Shown here piece after piece: positions 34,804 through 44,490 of a DNA stretch of 64,000 bases. The notes beneath the pieces are model-generated. The model was not told the DNA's origin. It did not search any database and saw only the letters and a list, made by a program, of their open reading frames with translations. Numbering within the stretch: position 1 is the first letter of the stretch; every line of letters starts with the position of its first letter. This DNA is from Enterococcus dispar ATCC 51266 (GTDB taxonomy: Bacteria > Bacillota > Bacilli > Lactobacillales > Enterococcaceae). The stretch spans positions 2,403,685-2,467,684 of the forward strand of contig NZ_KE136354.1 in assembly GCF_000406945.1 (NCBI RefSeq), written 5' to 3'. Both the position numbers and the translations under genes were made by a program.

Positions 34804-36414
34804 ATGAAGTGGGGTTTGGGACTGCTTTTAACTTTATGGGGTTTTCAAATGGCAATTGTCACACCGGAAACCGTTAATTCATCGCAAGTAGAAGAAACTA
34901 CCGCAACAAGTACTGCCACGGAGACCACAGATCAGGCAACTTCTACAAGTAGTATAAATGCAACTATTCAAGATAACGATCAGCAGCAAACAATCGAGAC
35001 GGATATAAATGATTTACCGCGGGAACAACGAAAATTACCGAAGCTTAAAAGCACTGCACCGCGACAATCCTCCCTAACAGATGCGCAAAAAGCCCAAATT
35101 GCAGGATTGCCCGCGGTAAGCGAAGCGCAACTTAACCGCAACCTTTATGCTCGTAGTAGTACTTCATTAACCAAAGAACAACAAAAACTTATCACAGAAG
35201 TCAAACGACACCTCAATAAACCTTATAAATGGGGAGCTGCGGGACCCAATGAGTTTGATTGCTCGGGTTTGGTTCAGTATGCGTATTTAAAAAGCTTGAA
35301 TATTTCTTTACAGCGGGTCACCTATCAACAAGAAAAACAAGGAACAGAGGTTTCCCGTAGTAGCGGCAAAGGTCAGAATTTGAATTTAAAAGCAGGAGAT
35401 TTATTATTTTATGGGCCGCGGAATGCTACAACACATGTGGCAATATATATTGGAGATGGGTTAGCTGTTCATGCCCCTTATCCAGGCCAGCGAGTCTCAG
35501 CCTTTGCCATTCAATATTTTTACCCTGATTTTGCTCGCCGTGTGATAAAAGATGAACTACCAGTTATTAAAAATGGTACAAGTATCACCATAAAAAGTGG
35601 CGCACGAAGTTATACAGATGGAACTTGGATACAACAGGTTGATCGCAATAAAGCCTATACGATTACGGGGTATAAAAACATTGCTGAAAAATGGGGAAGC
35701 CGTAAAATATATGCGGTTAAAGAATCAAAAAAATGGCTTTATGAGCTAGATATTCAAACGCAAACAAGTAACTATCCCCAACTTGGTAAAGGGACAGTCT
35801 TTCGTCTGAAAAAAACTGCCGGCTCTTATCAAAGTGGTGGAAAAATTACGGGAAATGATAAAAATAGTGCTTTTGTCGTAGATAGTGTTCGCTACATTCC
35901 CAAAAAATTTGGTAGTATTCGTGCGTATCGTGCGAAGGGGACGAATCGTTGGTATTATGAATGTGATGTGATACAGCAGACAAGCAGCTTTAAAGAATTG
36001 AAAGTTGGGACAAAAGTTGTAACAACTAGCCGCGCGACACATTATCAAAGTGGTGGGAAAATTACCGCAAGCGATAAAAATAAGGTACATCAAATTGAAC
36101 GCGTCCGTTTGATTCCCAAACGGGGTATTCATATGCGTATTTATAAGATGAAAGGTTCAAATCGTTGGTATTATGAAGGGGATGTCACCGTTCAATCCAG
36201 CAGTTTTAAAGCTTTGAAGGCGGGGCAAAAAATTACTGTGAAAACCTCTGCGCGTTCTTATCAAAGTGGGGGCAGGATTGCCAAAACGGATTATAAAAAA
36301 ACCTTTATCATTCGAAATGTACGAGACATTCGCAAAAAATATAATAGTATTCGTGCCTATCAAGTTCGTGGTAGTAACAAGTGGTATTATGAAGCCGATA
36401 TTAAAAGAAAATAA
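34804..36414 (+). CDS. Secreted NlpC/P60 hydrolase with SH3-like repeats
   Basis: A 536-residue predicted peptidoglycan endopeptidase. The N-terminus has a short hydrophobic stretch (LGLLLTLWGFQMAIV) that can serve as a signal, then a Ser/Thr-rich linker (about 20-70). The NlpC/P60 domain (about 125-250) has the catalytic Cys in NEFDCSGLVQYAY near 153 and His in TTHVAIYIGDG near 213. The C-terminal 280 residues are four copies of a roughly 70-residue unit with the pattern YQSGGKI, DKN, VRxIPKK, SIRAYR and NRWYYExDV, probably a wall-binding SH3-like domain. The first copy is the most diverged. The ribosome site GAAAGGGATGAG precedes the ATG. It probably remodels or separates the cell wall. Confidence 0.85.
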   Translation: MKWGLGLLLTLWGFQMAIVTPETVNSSQVEETTATSTATETTDQATSTSSINATIQDNDQQQTIETDINDLPREQRKLPKLKSTAPRQSSLTDAQKAQIAGLPAVSEAQLNRNLYARSSTSLTKEQQKLITEVKRHLNKPYKWGAAGPNEFDCSGLVQYAYLKSLNISLQRVTYQQEKQGTEVSRSSGKGQNLNLKAGDLLFYGPRNATTHVAIYIGDGLAVHAPYPGQRVSAFAIQYFYPDFARRVIKDELPVIKNGTSITIKSGARSYTDGTWIQQVDRNKAYTITGYKNIAEKWGSRKIYAVKESKKWLYELDIQTQTSNYPQLGKGTVFRLKKTAGSYQSGGKITGNDKNSAFVVDSVRYIPKKFGSIRAYRAKGTNRWYYECDVIQQTSSFKELKVGTKVVTTSRATHYQSGGKITASDKNKVHQIERVRLIPKRGIHMRIYKMKGSNRWYYEGDVTVQSSSFKALKAGQKITVKTSARSYQSGGRIAKTDYKKTFIIRNVRDIRKKYNSIRAYQVRGSNKWYYEADIKRK

Positions 36415-36416
36415 AA

Positions 36417-36458
36417 GAAAAAAGTATGAGGTGAAAAATTACCTCATACTTTTTTTGA
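36417..36458 (+). terminator. Terminator of NlpC/P60 gene
   Basis: AAAAAGTATGAGGT and ACCTCATACTTTTTTT form a 14-bp stem with a short A/T loop. Confidence 0.9.
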
Positions 36459-36681
36459 GTGAAAAATTACTAATATGCGTTTTTTATGTAAAAAGGATAG
36501 ACATTTTCTTAATATTTCACCACCAAATTGCTTTAAAAATATTTGTGATAAATAATACTTTTGGGAAGTTTTCATAACGAATTATTAGTCAGAATTAAAA
36601 TGAATATTTTGCTTTTTTGCTTGAGATAACAAAGTCTTTTATTTGCGATTAATATCTATATGCCTCATAAAATCTATTTTA

Positions 36682-36719
36682 TTAAATAATAATTATTATT
36701 TAACGATAATTATTATCGT
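36682..36719 (+). promoter_or_regulatory. Tandem palindromes, Fur/PerR-box-like
   Basis: Two adjoining perfect palindromes in the 610-base AT-rich gap before the adhesin gene. The first (36682-36703) is 22 bp with core AATAATAATTATTATT. The second (36703-36719) is ACGATAAT-T-ATTATCGT, which fits the 7-1-7 pattern GATAATnATTATC of Fur-family metal regulators. A-T richness makes chance matches more likely for the first than for the second. Confidence 0.5.
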
Positions 36720-36810
36720 ATTTTTTAAATAAAATGATTTTTCCTGAAGATAATAAATAATTAAAAAACAAAAATTTATTTCAAAAAAATAAAGTGATGT
36801 TATTCACAAT

Positions 36811-36839
36811 TTGACGAAAATGTGTTAAATTCTTAGATA
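36811..36839 (+). promoter_or_regulatory. Candidate promoter of the adhesin gene
   Basis: TTGACG (36811-36816), 17 bases, TAGATA (36834-36839). The leader would be about 225 bases. Another TATAAT at about 36850 lacks a good -35. Confidence 0.45.
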
Positions 36840-36909
36840 ACAACCATTATATAATATTTGTTTTTTATAAATTGAATAAAAATCGTTTTTATTCAAGAGT
36901 AAAAAAGTC

Positions 36910-37000
36910 AGGAGGAGAAAATTCCAATAAGTAAACTAATGGCAAACGCATTATATTTGACCGCAAATCAAAGTGTGATTTGCGTTATTTTCATTTTTTG
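36910..37000 (+). promoter_or_regulatory. Orphan ribosome site and hairpin in adhesin leader
   Basis: A strong AGGAGGAG (about 36911-36918) has no well-spaced start codon; the first ATG (36939) is 20 bases away and opens a frame that runs into the adhesin gene. Just after it, CGCAAATCA (36962-36970) and TGATTTGCG (36976-36984) form a perfect 9-bp hairpin followed by T-rich sequence. It looks like a leader attenuator or translational control element. Confidence 0.4.
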
Positions 37001-37071
37001 CCAAATTTTAAAAAAATTAACAGCAATACTGTCTGGCGACAAATATTTATTAGCAAAAGGAGGATTTAGTA

Positions 37072-40000
37072 ATGGAAAGAAAACAAAAAGGATTCAGTTG
37101 GTTGACACTTATTACGGTTTTACTAACACTTTTTCCGTTTGGAGAAGCACTTTTAAATGGGGCGACTGTATTAGCACAAACTAATAAGGCTACATATAGC
37201 ATTTTCCAAAATGAAGCAGGGGATGCCCGTCTAAGTTATCGTGTGGATGAAAAAAATCAAGAAGTACAATGGGTCATCGATTACAACAAAACGGCCAGTG
37301 AACTCCCCCGTATCTTGGGCTTCTCATTAGAAAGTGAAAATGTAAAAGTAAAACCGACCGCTATAACCAGTAATGCTGGCATCCATTTTACTTACAAAGA
37401 AGGCTTTTTACAAACTACTGCTACAAAAGAGGCACAAGAAAATTATCAAGTGTCTTTTACAACCGAATACAAAAAGCAATTTGCAATAACACCACAAATT
37501 TTAGAATATGATTTGAATGGGAATACGATAGATTTACTAGCAAATAATTCAGCCTTAACCATATCTTTGCCAGCTTTGCAGCATGAAGCTACCACGGTCT
37601 TTTCTTCTACAAATGCCAATCAAAAGTCAAATCCTGTAAGTCAAGGACAATCCAGCAAGAGAGCCACCAATCCGCGGATCACTTCACGGACAAAAGAAAA
37701 AGGGAATGAAGCTAATCTTGTAGATTTAGATACTGCCAATCTTTTAGGAGACAATAAAACGATTTTGCTCAATGCGACCTTAAAGAATGATCAAGACCAA
37801 GAAATTAAAGATGGCGATCAAATCATTATCGGTCAAAATATTATTTTGGAATATAATTGGCGTTTGCCAGAAGGGTTACGCCAAGCAATGTTAGGCTACC
37901 CAGAAGGTGCTAGCGAAGATGCTTTTGGAGGGGATTATTTTACGTTTAAATTGCCAGAAAATTTCCACATTAACCCCACGAATGCGGATCAAACGCTAAC
38001 CGGTGAATTAAAAGATGATCAAGGAACGTGCTTTGGCCGTTTTGTTATTCAAGCCGACGGGACTGTCACTTTCCATTTCTCTGATAAAGTGGAAAATCGT
38101 AATGATATCTCCGGAACTTTTTACGTTGGGGGAACAGTCAGTGATACCAAAGGGAATTCCAATGGAAATGTCGAAATAAAAGTGCCTTTTGTAGATGAAG
38201 CTAGTGATACTACGGTCCATATTCAAGAGCCTACTTACAATGCGTTGGAAAAAACGGTGGGAAAAGTTAGTTATAGTACTACCGATCCAAAAAAGGCAAG
38301 TGTCACTTGGACAATTATTGGGAATAAATATGGCACCGAAATGACATCAGGAAAAATCATTGATGCATTACCTGCGTACGTCACCTGGAATAAGATTACT
38401 GTTTATGAATACGATGTTGCTGATGTGAAAGCCGATGGTACTTTAAATGGCAACGGCAAAAATGTTACTGCTACTGTCACAATAGGGAATGATAAAAACA
38501 AAGTGGCAGTTGATTTACCCACACCTTCAAGTAAAGTTTATAAGGTGGTTATCGTAACGGATATTGATTTAACGAAAGTAACATTAAACGAGAGCATTAG
38601 CAGCAGTGGGAAGACGATAACCTATACTAGTCCAGATATTAAAAATGAAGCGCAATTAACGTCAGAAGAAGAGCTGGATTTAACTGCAACGGCATCAACT
38701 ACTGTTACGGGAAATGCAACTGTCTTAAAAAGTTTTGTAGCTCAGCATGGCAATATAGTGCAGTGGGCTATCACATATACACAAAAGAGTGCCGCACTAC
38801 CTGCCGTTGAAATTTATGAGTTGTTAGATGATAAGCAAGATTTTTGTACTGCTGATGGGATACTTTTGACATCTGCATCACAGATGCAAAGTTATTTGCA
38901 ATCTGTAACAGATCCGCAAACAGCAGTTACGGTGAAAAAAGTCGGAGATAAATACGTTATTACCATGCCAGCAGGGACAATGGGAAAAGTTGTTATTCCT
39001 ATTTATACCAAGTTAAAAACAGAAAACTTAGGCAAAACTGTAACAAATTCGGCTTCATTTACTGATAGTGGGGGAAGTAAAGGAACGCATTATTTAGCTA
39101 GTGGGGTAGTCAAAGAAGCCGATGGCAAAGCGGTTGATTTTACTAATAAGACAATTCCTTGGACGATTACGATTAATAAAAAACGCACTAACCAAAGTGA
39201 CTCGATTCAATTGGATAAATGGACAGTTACGGATACACTTCAAGATGGTATGTATCTTCCGGTTTCCACAGCTGTAGCACTAAAAGAAAAAATTACTGTT
39301 ATCCGTTATAACAAAAATGGCATAAAGTTGGGAGCGGTTAACGATTTCACGGTTGGAATTGAAGAATCAAGTGCACAGGGAGTCACGAAATTTACTGTGG
39401 CCTATACGTTAGAAAAAAATTCTGACGATTATTTTATTATTCAGTTTAAGGCAAATTATGAAACATTAGCAGATACCATGGTGAATAACGTAGTCTATTA
39501 TTATATCAGTAATGACGTGGAAGGAAAAAGCCAAGCTGACGGCACATATAACCACAAAAATTATTACAATATTGGATTAGCTAAAAATGGTACTTACCGT
39601 TATGACAAAGATACGAAAAATCACTATGTTAATTGGGGGATAACCATTAACGAAGACGGACATTATTACGGTCAAGATGCCCAAGTAGTCGATGTTTTAA
39701 AGCCGGGGCAAACGTATGTAGAAAATAGTTTTAAAGTCTATCAAAAAGTGGGCAGTGTCTTTCAAGAAATTACTGGAAATATCCCATTAAAATTGGATAA
39801 TAAGAACGGCACATTGACTATTACCGGCTTTAAAGCGGGTGAACAAACCGCTTATAAAGTTACCTTTGATGTGCTGGTAAAAGATATAGAAGATGAAGCA
39901 AACATTCCTGCAGGTACTGTAAAAAATACAGTTCAATATAGCGATAGCAACAATGCTGAAATTATCAAAGAGGCTGAATTAAGTTTAGATAATCGAAAAG

Positions 40001-43000
40001 CTTATGTTATCAAAGAAAAAGATGCAGCAGGAGTTATCACCAATGATCCCGATTATCCAGGTAAAAAAATCACTGGCTATAACGTAACAGTAAATCCTGC
40101 AGGCTTGGTATTGTTTGGGGTCACCATTGCCGATGAACCGAATGAATTTTTAAATATTATTCCTGCAAGTTTTAAAATGATGGATGGCGACTATGAATTG
40201 AAAGGCAACGAGGATTATTTGGGTACAATTACCCCAAGGGGCTACATTGTGACCTTAGCGGGTAAATATGAGAAACTACAAAAAACTTTGCAGATTACCT
40301 ATAAAGCAGAAGTTAACCCAATTGGCAAACCCGGCAAAGAAATTCAATTGAAAAATACTGTCAAAATTACGGGCGATAATATCACGCAAAAAGAAATCAG
40401 TGATACGACAGAAGATAAATTTAAAATTTCAGATGCAGGTGGAACAGCGCAAGGAGTTACCCACAAAATTACGTTACACAAAGAAGATACCCAGAGCCAG
40501 ATGCCATTGGAAAATGTTCGCTTTGATTTGTATCGTAAAGGATCTGATGCAGCCATTGATACCAAATTAACTGACAGTGAAGGCAACCTCATTTTTGAGG
40601 GCTTGACTTATGGAACCTATATTGTAAAAGAGGGAAATGCGCTGGAAGGCTACTATATTAGTTCAGAATTACAAAAAGGAATAGAAGTTATTATTAAAGA
40701 AAATGGCAGTACACAATCCCAAACGATTGCCTTATCTTACACCAATGAACAAGTAGGGAACTTGAAACTCGTTAAAACCGATGCTGCCAATCCGGATAAA
40801 AAATTGAAGGACGCCATTTTTGCTCTTTATCATGCCGATGAAGAAGGAAAAGCCACTACACAAGTAACCCAAGATGCTAATGGTAATCTGGTAGGTGATG
40901 CAGATACACATTATTTGACGACGCAAGAAGATGGCAGCATTCTAGTAGAAAATCTAATTCCAGGTGGATATATTTTTAAAGAAATTACTGCACCAACGGG
41001 TTATGCATTGCCAAAAAATCCATATACCACCGTGGCGGATGTTAAGGCAGCTGCTCAAGCAGTTACCACCATAAGTAAGACAAACGAGAGCTTAAAAGGG
41101 ACATTTAAGTTGAAAAAAGCGGCAGAAAACTCTTTGACAGCCCTTGCCGGGGCAGAATTTACTTTAACCTGTGATCCAGTTAAAGCACCAATAGTGAAAA
41201 CGAGTCAAACCGATGGCATTGTGGCTTTTGATTTGGAGTATGGCTATAACTACACTATTACAGAGACAAAAAATCCCAATGGCTACAAAGGTGATTTTGA
41301 ATTAAAAAATGTTGCTTTAAATAAAGAAGGTAAAGTAACAGTGGCCGGAAAAGAGCTAAGCGATACTATTTATTTGGTAACAAATGAATTGGTTACCACC
41401 CAACTTGCCGGGACGAAAACTTGGGATTTAAAAGGCAATGATGCTGACTTTATCATACCAAGTGAAATCACAATTCAGTTGGAACGAAAACAAGAAAATG
41501 CAGCCGATTCTCACTATCAAATCATTAACGAAGTGAAAACAAATGCTGCTAAAAATTGGCAGTATCAGTTTGAAAATTTACCTGTTTACGATTTAGCTGC
41601 CAGTGCTGGCGTAAAATTTTCTTATCGAATAAAAGAAGTTCCCGTTGCAGGTTTTGAGAGCCAAATAAAGGACGCTCACATTACCAATACTCTTAAAACA
41701 AAAAAAATCACGGGGTTAAAAACATGGGATGCTTTGGCGACAACTTATGGAATCCTGCCAAATGAGATCACAGTGAATTTAGAAGTAAGTGCCGATAATG
41801 GGCAGACATGGCAGAAATTTATGCGTCAACAAGCTCCAGTGAATATGAAAGTAAACGCTCCGGACTGGACGTATAATTTTGCAAATTTGCCAATGTATGA
41901 TTATAAAGGAGATGCGTTAACTTATCGGGTAAAAGAAGATGCTCCTACGGGTTTTCTACCCGAAACAGATAAGTATGATTTGCACAACAAATTGGAAACA
42001 ACTACCGTGAAAGTAGATAAAATTTGGCTGGATCAAAATAACTATTACAGTTTACGACCAGAGAAATTAGACTTTATGTTAAAAGTTCAAGTAGGAGAAA
42101 AATGGTTAGACTTTAAAGATGTTTTCCAAGTCGATAAAGAAATTACCTTGCACGATAATGGTACAAATACGTGGACGGGCCAATTTACAGATTTACCCAA
42201 ATATGACACATCAGGGGCGGTAATTCATTATGGTGTCGTTGAAAATTTAGCAGGCATTAAAGAAACTTATTTGCCGAAAGATGGCGACTGTGAATTGCAA
42301 GAAGTAGCAGCCAATGGTACTGCAGTCTTTACCAACTGTTTACAAGCAACTTCTTTGCAGGTGACAAAACAATGGCAAGACTTTGATAATCAATTTGAAA
42401 GTAGGCCTGAAACAGTGACTTTTGAGTTACAAGCTTATCCAGAAGGCACTTCAGAAGCTTTGGCCAAAGTTGTTACAACACCAACAAATTCAACCGGACG
42501 CTATCAATTACGTGCGCCAGATTACGGGACGATTACCGTCAATGAGTTACCGCAAGCTGATCAATTACAACGAAAACTGCATTACAAATTTGTGGAAGTA
42601 GATACTCCTGTAAATTATGAAGCAGTGACGACATTTAATTCAGCTGGCAGTCAGGTGATTACCAATCAATTGCTTACAACAAATGTGGCGGGTGAAAAAA
42701 TTTGGCAAGATGCCAACAATTCTACTGGTGTGCGGCCTGAACAAATTGAAATCCAGCTTTTACAAAACGGTCTTGAAATGTCAGGAGATGCGTACACGAA
42801 AGTGGTGACAGCAGCCGAGGACTGGCACTACGAATTTTTAGATTTGCCAAAATTTGCCGCAGATGGTAAAGCGTATGTTTATTCTGTGAAAGAATTAGCG
42901 GTCACAAAAGATTATGAAGCAGTTGTCACAGGCATGAATATTACGAATTACTTGAAAAAGGTTCCTTATCACGTTCAGAAAATCTGGGTAGATAATAATA

Positions 43001-43488
43001 GTAACGTACGGCCCAAAGAAATTACCGTTACTTTAACAGCAAATGATAAAGTCGTAGAGACCACTGTTTTATCAGCGGATAACAATTGGCAGTATACTTG
43101 GGAACAAATGCCGCAAATTGATGAAGCTAATCAGGTGATTACCTATCAAGTCATCGAAACTGACGTGCCAAGTGGTTATGGCGTGACCTATGAACAAAAT
43201 GGTTACAATTTTGTAGTAACCAATACCTTGTTGGCTACACCGATTATGCCCAGTAATCCAACGCTACCCGCGACAGCAACCCCGACTGCCGCAATGCCAA
43301 CAAGTACAACTGGACGGGGGAAATTGCCGCAAACACTTGGAATTTTATCAGATACGACCAGTACAACAGCACGGCGCCGCTTGCCAAATACGGGGCATCA
43401 ATCAAATTCACGGCTGTTGTTTAGTGGCTTTATCCTTTTGATTTTTGTAGGAGCCAGTGGTTTTATTTACCGGAGATACAAAGCTTAA
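37072..43488 (+). CDS. Giant LPNTG cell-wall adhesin (2138 aa)
   Basis: A sortase-anchored surface protein. A signal peptide ends near residue 36 (GATVLAQ). A Ser/Thr-rich stretch (about 173-216) leads to an adhesin-type region (about 222-385). Then come about five Ig-like collagen-binding-type modules (about 385-1120), recognised by W-T/A-I-T/N strands such as VTWTIIGN, VQWAITYT and IPWTITIN. Three SpaA/prealbumin-like modules follow (about 1130-1440; HKEDTQ, LKLVKTDA, FKLKKAA with E in VKE, FKEITAP, ITETKNP), then six Cna-B repeats (about 1441-2055; KTWD, KIWLD, KQWQD, KIWQD, KIWVD, each with a late E in KE/VIE). Many probably carry Lys-Asn isopeptide bonds. A linker precedes LPNTG (about 2104), a hydrophobic helix and RRYKA. 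AAAAGGAGG precedes the start. The ligand is unknown. Confidence 0.92.
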   Translation: MERKQKGFSWLTLITVLLTLFPFGEALLNGATVLAQTNKATYSIFQNEAGDARLSYRVDEKNQEVQWVIDYNKTASELPRILGFSLESENVKVKPTAITSNAGIHFTYKEGFLQTTATKEAQENYQVSFTTEYKKQFAITPQILEYDLNGNTIDLLANNSALTISLPALQHEATTVFSSTNANQKSNPVSQGQSSKRATNPRITSRTKEKGNEANLVDLDTANLLGDNKTILLNATLKNDQDQEIKDGDQIIIGQNIILEYNWRLPEGLRQAMLGYPEGASEDAFGGDYFTFKLPENFHINPTNADQTLTGELKDDQGTCFGRFVIQADGTVTFHFSDKVENRNDISGTFYVGGTVSDTKGNSNGNVEIKVPFVDEASDTTVHIQEPTYNALEKTVGKVSYSTTDPKKASVTWTIIGNKYGTEMTSGKIIDALPAYVTWNKITVYEYDVADVKADGTLNGNGKNVTATVTIGNDKNKVAVDLPTPSSKVYKVVIVTDIDLTKVTLNESISSSGKTITYTSPDIKNEAQLTSEEELDLTATASTTVTGNATVLKSFVAQHGNIVQWAITYTQKSAALPAVEIYELLDDKQDFCTADGILLTSASQMQSYLQSVTDPQTAVTVKKVGDKYVITMPAGTMGKVVIPIYTKLKTENLGKTVTNSASFTDSGGSKGTHYLASGVVKEADGKAVDFTNKTIPWTITINKKRTNQSDSIQLDKWTVTDTLQDGMYLPVSTAVALKEKITVIRYNKNGIKLGAVNDFTVGIEESSAQGVTKFTVAYTLEKNSDDYFIIQFKANYETLADTMVNNVVYYYISNDVEGKSQADGTYNHKNYYNIGLAKNGTYRYDKDTKNHYVNWGITINEDGHYYGQDAQVVDVLKPGQTYVENSFKVYQKVGSVFQEITGNIPLKLDNKNGTLTITGFKAGEQTAYKVTFDVLVKDIEDEANIPAGTVKNTVQYSDSNNAEIIKEAELSLDNRKAYVIKEKDAAGVITNDPDYPGKKITGYNVTVNPAGLVLFGVTIADEPNEFLNIIPASFKMMDGDYELKGNEDYLGTITPRGYIVTLAGKYEKLQKTLQITYKAEVNPIGKPGKEIQLKNTVKITGDNITQKEISDTTEDKFKISDAGGTAQGVTHKITLHKEDTQSQMPLENVRFDLYRKGSDAAIDTKLTDSEGNLIFEGLTYGTYIVKEGNALEGYYISSELQKGIEVIIKENGSTQSQTIALSYTNEQVGNLKLVKTDAANPDKKLKDAIFALYHADEEGKATTQVTQDANGNLVGDADTHYLTTQEDGSILVENLIPGGYIFKEITAPTGYALPKNPYTTVADVKAAAQAVTTISKTNESLKGTFKLKKAAENSLTALAGAEFTLTCDPVKAPIVKTSQTDGIVAFDLEYGYNYTITETKNPNGYKGDFELKNVALNKEGKVTVAGKELSDTIYLVTNELVTTQLAGTKTWDLKGNDADFIIPSEITIQLERKQENAADSHYQIINEVKTNAAKNWQYQFENLPVYDLAASAGVKFSYRIKEVPVAGFESQIKDAHITNTLKTKKITGLKTWDALATTYGILPNEITVNLEVSADNGQTWQKFMRQQAPVNMKVNAPDWTYNFANLPMYDYKGDALTYRVKEDAPTGFLPETDKYDLHNKLETTTVKVDKIWLDQNNYYSLRPEKLDFMLKVQVGEKWLDFKDVFQVDKEITLHDNGTNTWTGQFTDLPKYDTSGAVIHYGVVENLAGIKETYLPKDGDCELQEVAANGTAVFTNCLQATSLQVTKQWQDFDNQFESRPETVTFELQAYPEGTSEALAKVVTTPTNSTGRYQLRAPDYGTITVNELPQADQLQRKLHYKFVEVDTPVNYEAVTTFNSAGSQVITNQLLTTNVAGEKIWQDANNSTGVRPEQIEIQLLQNGLEMSGDAYTKVVTAAEDWHYEFLDLPKFAADGKAYVYSVKELAVTKDYEAVVTGMNITNYLKKVPYHVQKIWVDNNSNVRPKEITVTLTANDKVVETTVLSADNNWQYTWEQMPQIDEANQVITYQVIETDVPSGYGVTYEQNGYNFVVTNTLLATPIMPSNPTLPATATPTAAMPTSTTGRGKLPQTLGILSDTTSTTARRRLPNTGHQSNSRLLFSGFILLIFVGASGFIYRRYKA

Positions 43489-43505
43489 TTATTCCACAAG
43501 TTAAA

Positions 43506-43582
43506 ATAAAAACAGTACTTGCTAGTAGCTCAGGTAGTAATTTTTACTATGTGCTTTCCTTAGTAGGTGCTGTTTTTATATT
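43506..43582 (+). terminator. Terminator of adhesin gene
   Basis: AAAAACAGTACTTGCTA pairs, with G-T pairs, with TAGTAGGTGCTGTTTTT around a loop of about 40 bases. Confidence 0.65.
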
Positions 43583-43745
43583 TTGATTGCGGTCTTTGCT
43601 TTTTAAGGAGGAGTAATCAGAGAAAAATATTTTGCCAAAGATTACTTAAAAATAACGATTCATAACGCCTGTCAGTAGCAATTACCACCAAAAACAGGTA
43701 ACATAAAACTAACGAGTATTGATAATCAGCTAAGGAGGAAGGGAA

Positions 43746-44351
43746 ATGAAAAAACTTATTTTAATGGTAGCTTTAGGCAGCGGCATACTTTTGGCCGGTT
43801 GTCAGCAAAATAGCGGAAACCAAGACGATACTACTTCTAAGACATCGAACACAACGGCTGCTACAAGTACGGCTGCCACAAGTGAAGTGAATTCAAAAGT
43901 TACCGATAAAAACGGGATTGTTGTACCAAAATCGGAATTATATGATGAAACCATAACGAAATTTCAATCTGCACACACCGAAGCTATTATTACAAGCTTT
44001 AAGTGGGAAGCACAAGGCCCCAATGGTCAAGTTGAAGTGGAAGGTGAAGATAGCAGCCAGGAATATAAAATGATTTTTGATGACAGTGGCCAGTTATTAG
44101 GCGATACAAGCGAAGTCAATGATGATAAAAATTGGCAAGATGATGAAGTCAAAACTGATGCCGTTATTTCCTTATCAGAAGCGATTGAAAAAGCCCAAGC
44201 AGATACAGAGGGTTCAGTTACATCGGCAGAATTAGAAAAAGACGATGGTGTAACCAAGTGGGAAATTAAGTTACTCCACACCAATCAAGAGATTGAATTG
44301 ACCTTGGATGCACAAGGCGGCAAAGTTCTAAATAAAGATGTCGACGATTAA
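43746..44351 (+). CDS. PepSY-domain lipoprotein
   Basis: A 201-residue lipoprotein (signal MKKLILMVALGSGILLAGC, lipidated Cys 19) with a Thr/Ser-rich spacer to about residue 55. A first, degenerate PepSY-like unit follows (about 68-118), then a clear PepSY domain (about 138-201: ISLSEAIEKAQADTEGSVTSAELEKDDGVTKWEIKLL, in two stretches, ending LDAQGGKVLNKD). PepSY proteins outside the membrane are thought to bind or inhibit peptidases or act in wall signalling. Role here unknown. Strong AAGGAGGAAGGG site; followed by a terminator. Confidence 0.85.
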   Translation: MKKLILMVALGSGILLAGCQQNSGNQDDTTSKTSNTTAATSTAATSEVNSKVTDKNGIVVPKSELYDETITKFQSAHTEAIITSFKWEAQGPNGQVEVEGEDSSQEYKMIFDDSGQLLGDTSEVNDDKNWQDDEVKTDAVISLSEAIEKAQADTEGSVTSAELEKDDGVTKWEIKLLHTNQEIELTLDAQGGKVLNKDVDD

Positions 44352-44353
44352 GC

Positions 44354-44397
44354 AAAAAATCAATGTTTAGCATAATGTTAGGCATTGATTTTTTTTT
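44354..44397 (+). terminator. Terminator of PepSY lipoprotein gene
   Basis: AAAAAATCAATG and CATTGATTTTTTTT flank a loop of about 18 bases. Confidence 0.8.
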
Positions 44398-44459
44398 AAA
44401 TGGTAAAACCTAATAAGAATGCGGGTTTAGACTAAATTGTCATAAATTTTGCAAATATT

Positions 44460-44468
44460 TGTTATAAT
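44460..44468 (+). promoter_or_regulatory. Extended -10 promoter
   Basis: TGT-TATAAT upstream of the AbrB-like gene. Its position rules out the longer reading of that gene from 44449. TTGTCA lies 20 bases upstream, longer than ideal. Confidence 0.5.
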
Positions 44469-44490
44469 ACCTAAAAAAGGGGGGAGTCCG

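Noticed and set aside
36939..37184. 81-residue ORF after the orphan ribosome site
   Set aside because: The ATG is about 20 bases from AGGAGGAG, and the frame overlaps the adhesin's start and signal peptide by over 100 bases. It may contain a short leader, but not a normal gene.
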